This document shows positions 27,356-39,995 of a stretch of DNA of 64,000 nt, piece by piece; the stretch's first letter is position 1; each line of letters begins with the position of its first letter. The stretch is from Drosophila miranda (Eukaryota > Arthropoda > Insecta > Diptera > Drosophilidae), in the NCBI RefSeq assembly GCF_003369915.1, contig NW_022881614.1, positions 5,787,001 through 5,851,000 on the forward strand, in the 5' to 3' direction. The position numbers were made by a program, and so were the translations under genes. Below the pieces are notes generated by a model. It was not told the origin of the DNA and did no database searches. It saw only the letters and a program-made list of their open reading frames with translations.

Positions 27356-29445
27356 TACCGAAGATCACACTGAATTTGGCCAACGCTTGCATGCCGCCCA
27401 CATTGCCTGGCAGGATTTTATAGTGCTTGCCAATCGACTCGTCCTGCAAATCGAGGTCTTTGCCCATGAGTACGACTTTGATGAGCAGACACCAGGGAAC
27501 GGGTATCGCAGCTTCGTGTACGTAACCAATGCATGCATCTCACATGGCATCAACATACGCAAGCAACTGCTGGCCACACGCAACACTATGTTTTTCCGGA
27601 AAAAGGTCTACATGAAGGAAGTAGAGGCCTGCTCGCAGCTGCTTTCCTCGATATGTACTTGCCTGCAGTATCTCCTCATACTGCGGCAATGGTCGGCCAA
27701 TACAGGAGATCTGTTTGCTTGCGGCAGCCACACTGCGGAGCAGCTCTTCCAGTTGGGCGACACCATCAATCAGTATTGTTTCTATGGACGTTGCTTGGGA
27801 TTCCGACTCCATACGTGGTATTCTACGCTTCCTGGGCATCAGCATGGCCAGCTACTCCGAGTCCTATTACTCACGGGCGGATGATGGGACTATTGTGGAA
27901 ACCACGCACAGTCTTTGGACCAGTGGCAAGTACCTGATGAACCCAGAGCTACGAGCCCAATCATCAAAATCTCACGAGCTCTATCTTCGCGATTGGGGTG
28001 GAGCTCTGGACTGCCCCATACTTTCGGTGGACTACAGTCTAGCACCGGAGGCTCCCTTTCCGCGTGCCCTTCAGGAAGTCTTTTATGCGTACTGTTGGCT
28101 CTTGAAGAATGCCGAGCACCTATGAACGACAGCTGAGAGAATTGTGTGAGCTGGTGACTCCGCTGGTGCGAATCTCTCCATCGGAGTGGCTCTCAAATGC
28201 ATTGAGCAGGGTGTGCGTATCCCAGATGGATTGTTTCTGGCCTACTGTCCGACTCTCGTTAGTTTTGTGCCGAGTCCAGCACGTTTGCTGTGCCTCATGG
28301 ATCCCTTGCTACCTTTTGGCTTCATGATGCGGTGTCTGCGTGCCTATGCCGCCCCGCCAAAGAAACTTTGCAGCTGAATGCTAAGCATGTGGAGGAGGAG
28401 GCCCAAATACGCAAAGCTCCAACATCATCCTTGGGAAGTGCAACTTCCAGTCGGCGTACTTCATTGGCCAGGAGTACACTAACATCTCTGGAAGCAAACC
28501 CCGATGAAGATGACGAGAGCAGTGATACTTTTGCCAGTGCCTCGGCCTCGTACCACAGCCAGGCCGTGGAACGAACCGATTTGCCGAACAGCGAGGGTGA
28601 CAGCAGCTCGTGCGTGTCTTTCGAAGACGATTCGCAGCCCATTGTCCATTACCCTGTTGAGATTTCAGCAGACCCTCCCAAGGATCTCGAATCCGCCGCT
28701 TATATTGATCAGTTTTTGGATAAATATCTCATTGACACGGCCACCATGGAGGCGACCGAGGAGACAACTCTTCCAGCACCACAAGTGAAGTCCAACGGCC
28801 TTGGCAAGATTATTTCTGACGAAAACATACTGGTAGAGACAGGACGTGACCTCATTGCGATAGATACGCTGCAGGGTCGGTGGCAAGAAGCCGTCAACAA
28901 TTTAACGAACACCCTGTCGCGCTGCACAAAATCTTACGAAATTCATGGCAGCAGTGCTCTTATCCCGCAGGATGTTCGCAATATGGACGCATTGATAGCC
29001 GGCAGTCCCAGCGAAGAGTTTGCCTTCGACGTGCCTAAGGATCCGTTTTTATCGCCCTATTGGGCTACCGACGACTGGCTATCCCAACTGCCAGAGACGA
29101 AGATTCTCGTACGTTTACAAAAGAATTAACACCACGAAATAATGGTATATGATTAATTCACATGTTATGATTTTATGTGCAGACCCCGAACATGGATCCC
29201 TGCCTTGATGACTGCGTCATGTTTGCTAAAAAACTTAAACGGCTGGGACGCCAAGTAAACTTGGAAATACTGAAGGGTCTCCCGCATGGATTTCTAAATT
29301 TTACTATGGTATTTATCACCTTCTAGCTACTGCAACCTGCCAAATGTACAAACTAATGGTGTTCCTTTCTTAGCTATCAAATGAGGCTATGGATGGGTCC
29401 AAGCACTGCATCAAATTATTGCAGGCACTACTCAAGGTAACATAA
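27356..29445 (+). pseudogene. Hsl: Hormone-sensitive lipase, copy 2 (pseudogene, no 5' end)
   Basis: Begins inside the HSL N-domain at the amplification breakpoint, so it has no promoter or start. It carries the shared frameshift after [10 protein letters not shown] 432-bp in-frame loss (144 codons) between two GCCC words at about 27956 removes the oxyanion HGGG region. A stop replaces Cys just before the retained GDSAG region (TGA at 28147-28149), with another stop (TGA) at 28123-28125 after NAEHL. The later part is open from 28290 to 29129 and keeps the acidic/serine-rich regulatory insert (TSLEANPDEDDESSDTFASA). The catalytic Asp/His exons follow. Confidence 0.92.
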
Positions 29446-30320
29446 AAACCCAGATATTGTGACAAGAACAGAACAGCTGACAGTGAGGATTCCACCACTC
29501 CAGCCATAGAGCAATTTCTATAGATTCATAAGTTGAATATAAATCCACTTGATCCCGTGATGTGGATATTCGCACGTAAAGGTTATTCGGTCGATCTCCA
29601 CCAGTGGATATTTCCAACCAATTACATCTGTTAGAGGAAAGTACAAGATATTCTTTGCTATACGCACTTTACTTGCTTTATGTTTTATTTCTGCAATCTC
29701 AAGCGTTTTTTATACACTTTTTATACGGTTTGACACAGATTTGTATTATTTTTTATACATATACGAATATAGATACGTAGGTTAAGGCTTTTAGGATAAG
29801 CAAGCCAATTATTCAAGTATTGGAAGCATGTAAACATGCAATATTTATTACATATATGTATGTACAATGTAGAAAATATGTTCCAGGCACAAACTCGCCT
29901 AAGAGTCATTTAATGTAAAGCGTACCGAATATGTGCCTGATACGATGCATATAAATGTATAAGCAATGCATTCACATCCCCGAATAGTTTGTGCATGCAT
30001 ACACTATATACACTACTCTACTCTATGGATAGCATGTTATACTTACATATATTTCAAAAATGCTGGAGATATGCTTGGTTTTCTTTTCCTATCCCCGGGA
30101 AACCTTACAAATCTATCTTTGACTTTAAATACGTTTGTAATCTCTGTCTAAACAATACCCCAGTGCAGCGTTATATATGTATGCGAATAAACGGTTATTG
30201 CCATTAAATATTAGCAATTTTAGGCTCAAATTGAGAACCAGAGGCAGGAGTACAAAACACTTTGTTCGAAATTATTACAGGTTTGTTTTTATTAAGCAAA
30301 AGAAGCGGTTTCGCTGATTC
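29446..30320. other. Tail-to-tail spacer Hsl/PCNA, unit 2
   Basis: Copy of the unit 1 spacer. No independent gene is seen. Confidence 0.6.
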
Positions 30321-31255
<935 letters not shown>

Positions 31256-31492
31256 TTAATAATACGACTTGCAATTTATGCGAATGTGCTATAGTGTAGT
31301 GTGTGCTATGGGCTTTATATGGAACTGGTTTGCTGATGGAATTGCTGTGCAATTTTACAACACAATATGGATAATGTGGCTGAAGCAGTGACTTAAAATC
31401 GAATGACGAACGTTTTGCAAAAAATTACATCGATCAGGCGGGCAAAAATGAGCGGGATAGGGATGTACAATGCCGCAGATAGTATCGATAAG

Positions 31493-31500
31493 GTCTTGTC
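31493..31500. promoter_or_regulatory. DRE of PCNA promoter, unit 2
   Basis: Perfect TATCGATA at the same offset (250 bp) from the PCNA start as in unit 1. Confidence 0.7.
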
Positions 31501-31527
31501 GATATGTAGGATCATTAATGATCGAGC

Positions 31528-32470
31528 TGCCAACCTACTTGTATTTCAGTAGCCCTGGTGCCCAGCCCATATAGCCCAATCGACATCATTGGGCGGCTGC
31601 TCTTCTGGACCTGCTCCTACTCCAACATCATTACCGTGACCATTCGCACAATTGTATTCCTAAAACGTTGCCTCTTTTAGCATCCTGGGTGAATCCGTAG
31701 GCGTCAACGATACCGGGGACTCGGAAAAACATCACCCCATTGCCACCTTGGGGAGATTTATGTACTGGCTGGAGGACAAGACCGGAGTGGAACGGATCAC
31801 TGTCAACGGTGTTGTTCCGTGTAGCTGCATCGTCTGTCGCAGTTCACCGACATCCGGGCCGTGTGGACACCGGATGCGAAAGTGCTGCGCAATCACACGT
31901 GTCTTCAAAGTCGCCCAAATTGTTTCCAAAACTGCATATCCAGAGGGGTGTGACATGCAGTACTTACGACGTCTGCTCGTGCCCCAAGCATCTGATGCTA
32001 CTGGAGGACAAGCAGAACTACGGCGTGTATCCGGGCAGATAATTTGAAGTGGCCGGAGTAGTGACATGAGCAACGACAAGCAGAACTACGGCGTGTATCA
32101 GGCCAGATAATTTTAAGTGTCGGGAGTAGTGACATGAGCAACGACTGTATATCCGCCTTCTGACTGCCCGGAGGATCAGTTCTGCTGACAGTCAGCCGAG
32201 GGCAGCGACAAGGTACCACCTGCAACAAATGTGATAATATCCAGTATGAGGCCGACTGCTGCAAGCGCCCAAGAGACTTTCAGTGTCCCATCAACAAGTT
32301 GAGTGGAAAGACACGACATCTGCCCAAGTTCTTAAACTAACAATATCGTACTATTTGCCTGATATTTTTTTGCAGGGCGGCGCATGGCCCTGCAAACCGA
32401 GGCAATGAATCGAGCTCTAATGGCTCCATCGAAGAAATTAAATAAGGCAGTAAGCATATCCAAAAATAAT
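31528..32470 (+). pseudogene. Unidentified divergent host gene, copy 2 (decayed, longest copy)
   Basis: Longest version of the unknown gene. After the stretches seen in copy 1, it continues with a cysteine-rich piece (TCNKCDNIQYEADCCKRPRD, about 32220) and, after a plausible intron ending TTTTTTGCAG (32375), GRRMALQTEAMNRALMAPSK. A 68-bp direct tandem duplication (32009-32076 and 32077-32144) shifts the frame in the middle. Several stops separate the pieces. No family was recognised. Confidence 0.5.
32009..32144. repeat. 68-bp tandem duplication (unit 2)
   Basis: Two successive copies starting CAAGCAGAACTACGGCGTGT and ending ACATGAGCAACGA, differing at a few sites. The same duplication is at 55233-55368 in unit 4. 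Units 1 and 3 end inside the first copy. Confidence 0.85.
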
Positions 32471-32533
32471 GAATAATGACATGAATAATAATAATTGTAT
32501 TGTTGTTATGGTCTTAAAGTTTTTTAAAGGCAG

Positions 32534-33155
32534 TTAGCGGAAGCGATGGTGGATAAAGGTGGGCTGAGAGGACTGCATTTGTTGATCTATCTTCTTAGCC
32601 TTTTCCACCATTTCGTGCAAATCGTATACGCCAAGACCTATTAAAAAGAAAGCATATGAGCGAATATATACAAATGTATATGCTATGAACTTATCGTGCA
32701 CCGTCTGATCGTGCGCACCACTTGAATCCACTTTCATAAAGTATTCAATATCGACATGGCTTTGCATTGCAGCTACACAAGAGGCGGGAATAAGCGAAGA
32801 CAGATTAAAATCCTTGTAGGAACGGCGTTGCAGTAGCTCACGAACTAAAGGATAATTTCCAGAGTAGGTGGCCAAGGTTAATGCATTTTGTCCAAAGTAA
32901 TTAACCGCGTAAATATTAGCTCCAAACTCCAAAAGCGTGCGAGCGCATTCGAAGCGCCCCAAATAGCAAGCCTTCAGCAAGGCCGTGTTCCCGTACTTGT
33001 CCAGTTCTTCCACATTGTACTCTCGGTTGCGCGCCATAGTGCAAATGATGCGCAAGGACACCAAATCGTTTTGTCCAACGCAGTTGAGAGCTAAAATATT
33101 TCATACTGTATAAGTGCACTTATTATCATATTAATTTACCATTCATTCTAGGCAT
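32534..33155 (-). CDS. Small ankyrin-repeat protein, copy 2
   Basis: Exon 1 (33140-33155) encodes MPRMN. Exon 2 starts at 33090 (ALNCVGQNDLVSLRIICTMA) and contains about three ankyrin units (DKYGNTALLKACYLGRFECA, NYFGQNALTLATYSGNYPLV). The C-terminal exon ends MQSSQPTFIHHRFR. A 57-bp intron before GLGVYDLHEM should begin GT, but here it reads ATAAGT, so its donor seems lost. The intron has no stop and its length is a multiple of three, so read-through would add 19 mostly hydrophobic residues (DKFIAYTFVYIRSYAFFLI). The function is unknown; ankyrin repeats bind other proteins. It is otherwise open, about 180-200 residues, and is present only in units 2 and 4. Confidence 0.75.
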
Positions 33156-33268
33156 CTTTATAACGGCACTTCACAGAAAACCAGGGCTGGGCTAGTCGCG
33201 CTATCATCTTTACATTATAACGGCACTTTACCGAAAACCAGGGCTGGGCTTGTCGGGCTATATCGATA
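33156..33268. promoter_or_regulatory. Duplicated ~57-bp motif with DRE upstream of ankyrin gene
   Basis: Two neighbouring copies of TATAACGGCACTT followed by GAAAACCAGGGCTGGGCT (about 33160-33210 and 33217-33265), then a perfect TATCGATA at 33261-33268. The position directly upstream of the ankyrin start suggests promoter elements; this is inferred. The same pair is in unit 4 (56234-56342). Confidence 0.4.
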
Positions 33269-33455
33269 TACAATGGTATATTTAGTCAATTTCATCAAGC
33301 TATTAAATTTCATTTTCAAAGGTATATAGAAATCCAATAAAAGCAAGTGGTTACAATAAGCCAGTTAAGTAGAAAATTGATTCATTAATTGACTAAAACT
33401 ATAAGCATGGTTGAAAGTTCTATACAGCTAGTAATATTCGAAGGAATATCAATAT
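33269..33455. repeat. DINE-1/ISY-like repeat (unit 2)
   Basis: Contains ATTGATTCATTAATTGACTA and TAATATTCGAAGGAATATC, matching the repeats at 16020-16090 and 59060-59150. The BEL LTR is inserted into it. Confidence 0.5.
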
Positions 33456-34030
33456 TGTTCAGCCACAGACATGTATTTAATGAATATTAGGAATATACAG
33501 TTCTCTAATACACAAATACTCATAAATAAAATTGTCCATGTCATTTCATGTAACTGAATATGACGACACGAAAAATACATTAGCAACTAAGAATAGACAA
33601 TAGCACTTGTAAACTCGAACCCACCAAAAGGGATCAAGCAATAAACTATCTACTTTATTGCCGCCAAGTACCTAAGTAAATGCACTGAAATATAACCCCC
33701 GCACAGAGTAAGTGTACCCAATCTAAAAATACACTCACAAGGAGCCTGTGCGTTCCTTCCCATAGAATAAGAGTACCACTGCTAGCTATATAAGGAGATG
33801 CATTTGTTCAATAAAAATCAGTATCAGAAAAAGTACCATAGCTGCCTGTCACTCATCTTCCATCGCAATCATCAGAGGCTGTCGCCGTGTCTTCAGATCC
33901 TCACTTGCGCACCGTAGGATACCCACTCCGCAGTCCAACTGGTTCAATTTCTAGTTGCGACGACCAAACTGTAGACGGTTTATGTACCGTATGCAACCCA
34001 GCTTCCTACACACACACACACACATTAACA
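33456..34030 (+). repeat. BEL/Pao 5' LTR (unit 2)
   Basis: 575 bp, TG...CA ends, nearly identical to the solo LTR at 56530-57099. The upstream flank AATAT matches the duplicated target of that solo LTR. Confidence 0.88.
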
Positions 34031-37000
34031 TTTGGTGACCCCGACCTTGGTCATCCTTTCAAACTGTCTAACAAGCTACAGTGAAAGGATTCGATCTGGA
34101 CATCAGATTGAAGCAGTCAACAGGACATCTTCAATAAAAATTTGGCATCAGGCCATACACTTACGGTAGCATCTCCTACCAATAAGTATCACTTTGGCAA
34201 ATCTGACATATTCAGGTTATCAGCCAACAGAAAAACAGCTATAGAATTCGATTACCACCAAGGTAATCAATTTTTGTTGTTCCGTGCGTTCCATAAATTG
34301 GAAACAGCACAAATCCCTCCATCCAACACATCACCTGTACTATTACCTTTCTGACCAACAACGGTTGCGATTCCAGCTGCAAAACAAATAAAACACTCCC
34401 AACGGGTCAAAAGTAATAAGTACAAACAGATAGAATGGATACACATATGGAGGCAGAAGCTGCCGCTACAATGGCAATGGATGTGCAGCAAGAGATTAGT
34501 GAGGAAATATCGAGGTGCATTCGGAACTTTAAAAAAGATTCCCAAGAACGAAAGCAAACGGCCTCTTATTTTCAAGCCAAAATATCAGCACTTGGATATG
34601 CGTGGAATCGCTTCAACAAAAACGACTCCAAACTTCGCGATACAGACAAAACGGATGAATACGTAAAATTCCGTGAAGACTTACGTACAACATGTAAGCA
34701 ACACATTACGATCTTTACCGAATGCATGGATAAGCTATCACAGACGTCTAGTGCTCGTGGGGAACGTCAAATCATCTTTAAAGAAAAGCATGAGAATCCT
34801 CCAGTAGATCCCAAAGAAAGCGGTCTGATCCAGCAGCCCTCGAAGGATTACAGCAAACTGTTTTCACTATGTCGCCGATAAAAGGCCATAGTAGAGTCCG
34901 TTAAACGCAATCTGGAACAACTTCAGAGCTGGAAGGACGCACATCAAGTGATTGATAAAATCACTATGGACTCAAGCGCAGGAAGTCCACTTCACAATTC
35001 ATGAGGAATACGAGGACCCAGTGGAAGGAGGATATGACATGGAATCCTACTTAACACTGGAAAGTAAGGTCCAAAGAGCATTGACAAAATCAGCCACACC
35101 AAACACGGATAACGTGCATCTTCCACGCATCAGCATCCCAAAGTTTGATGGGGATCTATTAAAATGGACCCAGTTCTTCGATCTGTTCTCATGCATGGTG
35201 CATGAGACCAACATGCCTACGGTGATAAAGATGTGGTATCTTAAAACCACCGTTACCGGCGAGGCAGAAAGATTGATTCGACATATCGATCTAAAGGAAG
35301 AAAATTATGAAGCCGCTTGGGAAATACTAGTTGACGCATACAACAATCCCAGAGATGTTTCGAACACGGTACTGAACCGCTTCCTCAATCACCAAACAAT
35401 TAATGACGATCCCAAGTCATTAAAAGAGTTGTATATAACAACCATAGAATCCCTTGCATCACTAAAGGGATTGGGCATCAATATATCTACATGGGATCCG
35501 ATATTGATTGCCATTATCAGAAACAAACTGGATGTAACAAATAAGGCCTTGTATGAGCAATCATTGGGAAGCTCAAAGAACATTCAGGCGCTGGATACGA
35601 TGCTTCAGTTCTTGGAGCAAAGAACTCGGGTTCTAGGAACCAGTAAGAAGCCACCAGCATCAAGGATAGAGCCAAAAGGCACGACATGTGCATCAGCAAA
35701 CACAGGGAGAACGCGAGCACCCTTATGCACATTCTGCAAAAAGGCAAGCCATTGGCTCTACGGATGCGAAGAATTTCGCACCAAATCTCCATCAGAACGA
35801 CTAAATTGGGTACAAAAACAAAAAATGTGCGTTAATTGTTTTAGAATAAATCACAAAACAAACGCATGCCCTGGTCGAAACTGCTTCAAGTGTGACAAGA
35901 AGCACAACACGATGCTACATTTGGAAACAGCATCAGGCGCAGCTACAGAATCAAGAGGCCCGACGGTTGGTGCAGCAAGTAACAATAGTTACAATCTTCT
36001 GGCCACAGCAAAGGTGGCAGTAGAAGCCAACAACGGGCAGGTTGCTAATTTCAGAGCACTGCTAGATTCAGGATCACAGATAAACTTGATCTCTGAACGA
36101 ATGGCATCAATGTTGTCACTCAAACTAAAAGACACAACATTACGGATCGAAGGAATTGGAAGTCAATCAAAGACCAGCAGAGCACGAGTAAATGTGCTCA
36201 TGAAATCCCTTCACAATGGTTTTACGCAAAGAATTGAAGCTTTCGTATTACCACAGATAATAGCTGATCAACCAGCTCAGGCACTCGATTCAGATAGCTT
36301 AAACATACCAAGCAAGATCTCACTGGCAGATACAAACTTCCATAAGCCAGGCAAAATCGACATGCTAATCGGAGCCGAGCATTACTACTCGCTGCTGCTA
36401 CCAGATCAACAGCAGCTAAGGACAGTTTTATTGTAAAGCTCCCATTTTCCGAACACCCTTCAGCCCTGGGGGAGTCGTTGCAAACCGCAACAAAAAGATT
36501 CCTAGCGTTGGAGCGGCGAAGCTCAACAGAAACTTGGAAGAGTTATGTGGCCTTCATGGAAGAGTATGAAGGACTAGGACATATGAAGATTGTGCCAGCA
36601 TCAAAAGTTCCCAAAAGGCACTACTCCATTCCACATCATTGTATACTCAAACCTGAGAGCACCACCACAAAGCTTCGGGTAGTATTCGATGCCTCATGCA
36701 AATCAACAAGCGGGAAATCTTTGAACGACATTCTGCAGGCTGGACCCACCGTTCAGAGCGAACTTATGTCCATTCTGCTACGATTTCGAATTCATAAGTA
36801 CGTATTCACAGCGGACATAGAAAAGATGTACCGGCAAGTGTGGATGAATCCGGAGGATCAATTCCATCAGATGATAGTCTGGAGAAACAATCCATCCGAA
36901 GAGATCAGGTACTATCGCCTAAAAACAGTAACATATGGGACAACAGCTGCTCCGTTCCTAGCAACGAAATGTCTGGATCATTTGGCAATACAATACAAAG

Positions 37001-38353
37001 ACAGACTACCAGTAGGATCAACAACATTAAAAACAGATTTCTATGTTGACGACTGTCTAACTGGAGCAAACACGATTCCAGAGGCAATTCATGTTCGACA
37101 AGAACTAAATAAGATATTGCTACCGTCCGGATTCAAATTGCGCAAGTGGTGCTCCAACAATGAGCAACTTCTCCAAGGAATCCCCAAAGAGGATATTGTA
37201 ACCGATGTAAAATTAGGAGAGACACTAGAGCACTACAGCGTGAAAACTCTGGGTCTCATCTGGATGCCGAAGAAGGATACATTGTGTGGACGAACACAGA
37301 AAAGTCAGGCTACACGCATCACCAAACGGGTGGTATGTTCCGAACTGGCCCAAATCTTTGACCCACTAGGACTCTTTGCACCGGTGGTAGTAAAGGCAAA
37401 AATCTTCATGCAACAACTTTGGGAGCTCAAACTGGATTGGGATGACGAAACACCAAATTGAATGGAAAGAATACCGGGACGACTTACAAACATTGAACAA
37501 AATGCAAATTCCCCGGCATATCTACGATGGTAAAATTCCAGTTACCCAAGAACTCCATACGTTTGTAGATGCATCAGAACGAGCATATGGCGCAGCAGTA
37601 TATGTACGCGCTACATACAAAAACAACCAAGTGTCAGTAAGACTGCTCTGTTCGAAATCACGTGTGGCGCCGACAGCCAAACAATCGCTACCACGGTTAG
37701 AACTTTGTGCTGCAGTCCTCGGTGCCGAGCTCACAAACCGAGTCCGACAGGATCTGCACATGGACATTAACACGGTTTCAGGATGGTTTTGGAGTGATTC
37801 CACCGTTGTGTTATCCTGGATAAACGCATCGTCATCAACATACCATACCTTTGTGGCAAATCGAATAGCCAAAATCCAGGCATTAACAAACCAGTCACAA
37901 TGGCGTCACGTGTCATCGGCCAACAACGCAGCCGATGTCCTGTCGAGAGGAATCGCAGCAAGCAGACTGGCAGATCACAATCTGTGGTTATATGGACCAT
38001 TATTCCTGCACGGATCTTATATACTTGCAGACATAGCAACTCGTTTCACAAACTGCAACGCATTGTGGCATATATGTTACGCTTCTGCTACAAAACCAAC
38101 AGAGCGAACACCACGACGCTCTGCGCAGAAGAACTGACTCACGCCCGCACTATAATCCTGCGAACCATACAACAAGTCGAGTTTACAGCAGAGTTAAAAC
38201 AGTTCCAACGCTATAAGACTGTGGATAGAAAGAGCTCGATCATATCGTTATCTCCCTTCCTAGGAGACGATGAGCTCATCCGAGTTGGTGGTAGACTTGA
38301 AGAAGCTCTACTTCCATACAACGCAAAACACCCAGTTTTGCTGCCTTACAATG
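33456..38353 (+). mobile_element. BEL/Pao retrotransposon, copy 2 (most complete)
   Basis: 5' LTR 33456-34030 (TGTTCAGCCACAGACATG ... CACATTAACA), then the internal region starting TTTGGTGACCCCGAC. Gag begins around 34435 (MDTHMEAEAAATMAMD), followed by zinc knuckles, protease, reverse transcriptase, RNase H and the start of integrase. A Transib element is inserted there, and no 3' LTR follows. The LTR has a TATATAAGG promoter-like word and a (CA)n tract near its end. It is a fossil with about four interruptions. It lies in an ISY-like repeat. Confidence 0.94.
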
Positions 38354-39995
38354 CACTGTGGGCCAGCGACCCCATTTTTCGACGTTAATTCGAAAAAATG
38401 CATGTCAATGAAACTTAATTTTAATTTAACATTTAATTAGTATATACATTAATTTAAAAAAAATTAAAAATCTTTTTTGTTTTAATGCATCCTTGGCCTT
38501 TTTGCAACTTTTTAAAGTCAGCTGTTTGATAAGCTGCAATCGATAGTAAAAAACGCGGGAAACTGTTTGTTTACTTTGCGAGCTTACCAAATTGAAACTA
38601 AGTTCAAAAACTGAAATCAAAGTAATGGAAAAGAAAGGCCAGGGTATGTAGAGTTATTATATTAAACAAATTTGTGCTCATGTTTTTGAATATGTTTTTG
38701 TGTGTATTAATTTGTGTCGTCCAAAGGTAGAGAATACTTAACCAATGTGCCCGTCTCTTATGGTCAATAACTAATTTTGTGCGCAATTGTGCGAGAAAGT
38801 AATTATGTAATATTGTAGTGCAAGCTGTGTATAAAATAATCCTAAAACTTGTTTTTGCGCCATTTTGCGCCGGTGTGCGCATTTTAATTTATTTGTAGGT
38901 GAGGTGGAGTTCACTTATGAAAAGCTGCTCAGTATTTACATTGAGAATAATCGAAACGCCGCAGCACTTTCGAGTTGGATTTTCGAAGAACTGAAGGCAT
39001 ACAAAATAAGCACGGAGAAAAAACTTTTTTGTCAGCGATCCAATGGTTTTTGACCAATCCCTTTTCGCGACAACAATGGTTCCTCTCAAATTAATGGATG
39101 ATATTGGAAATATATTGTGGCTATATCGTACTCCTCAGTCTATTAGATTTTGTAGGCCAATCAAACTTGAATTTGTTAAAGAGACTAAAGACCATATTAT
39201 CGAAGAAAAAAAAAATTTGGACGATCAAATTAAAGATTTATCTTCATATGTCTGCACATTTATAAATGGAAGAAACATAACAGTAAAATATAATCTGCAT
39301 ATGACACTTTTAGACGGGAAAGTTTTGAACATTTTGACTGAAACTAAATCTTGCCAATTATGTCCCATCTGTGGAGCAAGTCCAAAAGATTTCATGGAAA
39401 GTGGAAATATGGATTCACCGAAATTTAAGCCTAGACGTGGAACATTACAATATGGCATTAGTCCACTTCACGCATTGATTCGATTTTTTGAGTTTGTTCT
39501 TAAAATTGCTTATAGAACTGGACTCGAAAAATGGCAAGTTAGAGATGAAAATGGAAAAAAAGAAATGGCGAAAAAGAAAAAGCTCATACAGGATAAGATG
39601 TGGAGGAATATGGCTCTACATGTCGACAAGCCTAAACAAAATGGAAGGGAAAACACAAACGACGGTAACACAGCAAGAAAAGCCTTTTCAAAACCTAAGC
39701 TATTCGCTCAAATCTTAGGTCTTGATGAGTCTCTCATCACATATTTTCAAAATATTTTAATTGCGATTTCCTGCCAGCTGTCAATTGATGCAAAACTCTT
39801 TAAAAAATATTGTCTAGAAATAGTTACACTATATATGTCCTTGTACTCATGGTTTCCGATGTCGGCAACAGTTCATAAAGTTTTAATTCACGGTTTCCAA
39901 ATAATAGAAGCATCAGTACTGCCAGTAGGTGTTCTTGGGGAAAACGCTTCGGAAGCACGGAATAAATACTATAAGAGTAATACAATATGACAATA
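38354..39995 (+). mobile_element. Transib-type (RAG1-related) DNA transposon, copy 2 (best copy)
   Basis: Starts with CACTGTGGGCCAGCGACCCC, matching the CACWRTG start of Transib terminal repeats (related to the RAG signal heptamer CACAGTG). Leader, short exon 1 (from 38625, MEKKGQ), intron, and exon 2 (from 38897) come next, then the open transposase core 39043-39990 (315 codons), including ILIAISCQLS that copy 1 lacks. The core carries the zinc pair CPICG and the NARK-type end GENASEARNK. The region that should supply the first catalytic Asp is missing between exon 2 and the core, so it was probably not autonomous. The right end and its terminal repeat are absent because the amplification breakpoint cuts here. 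Confidence 0.83.
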
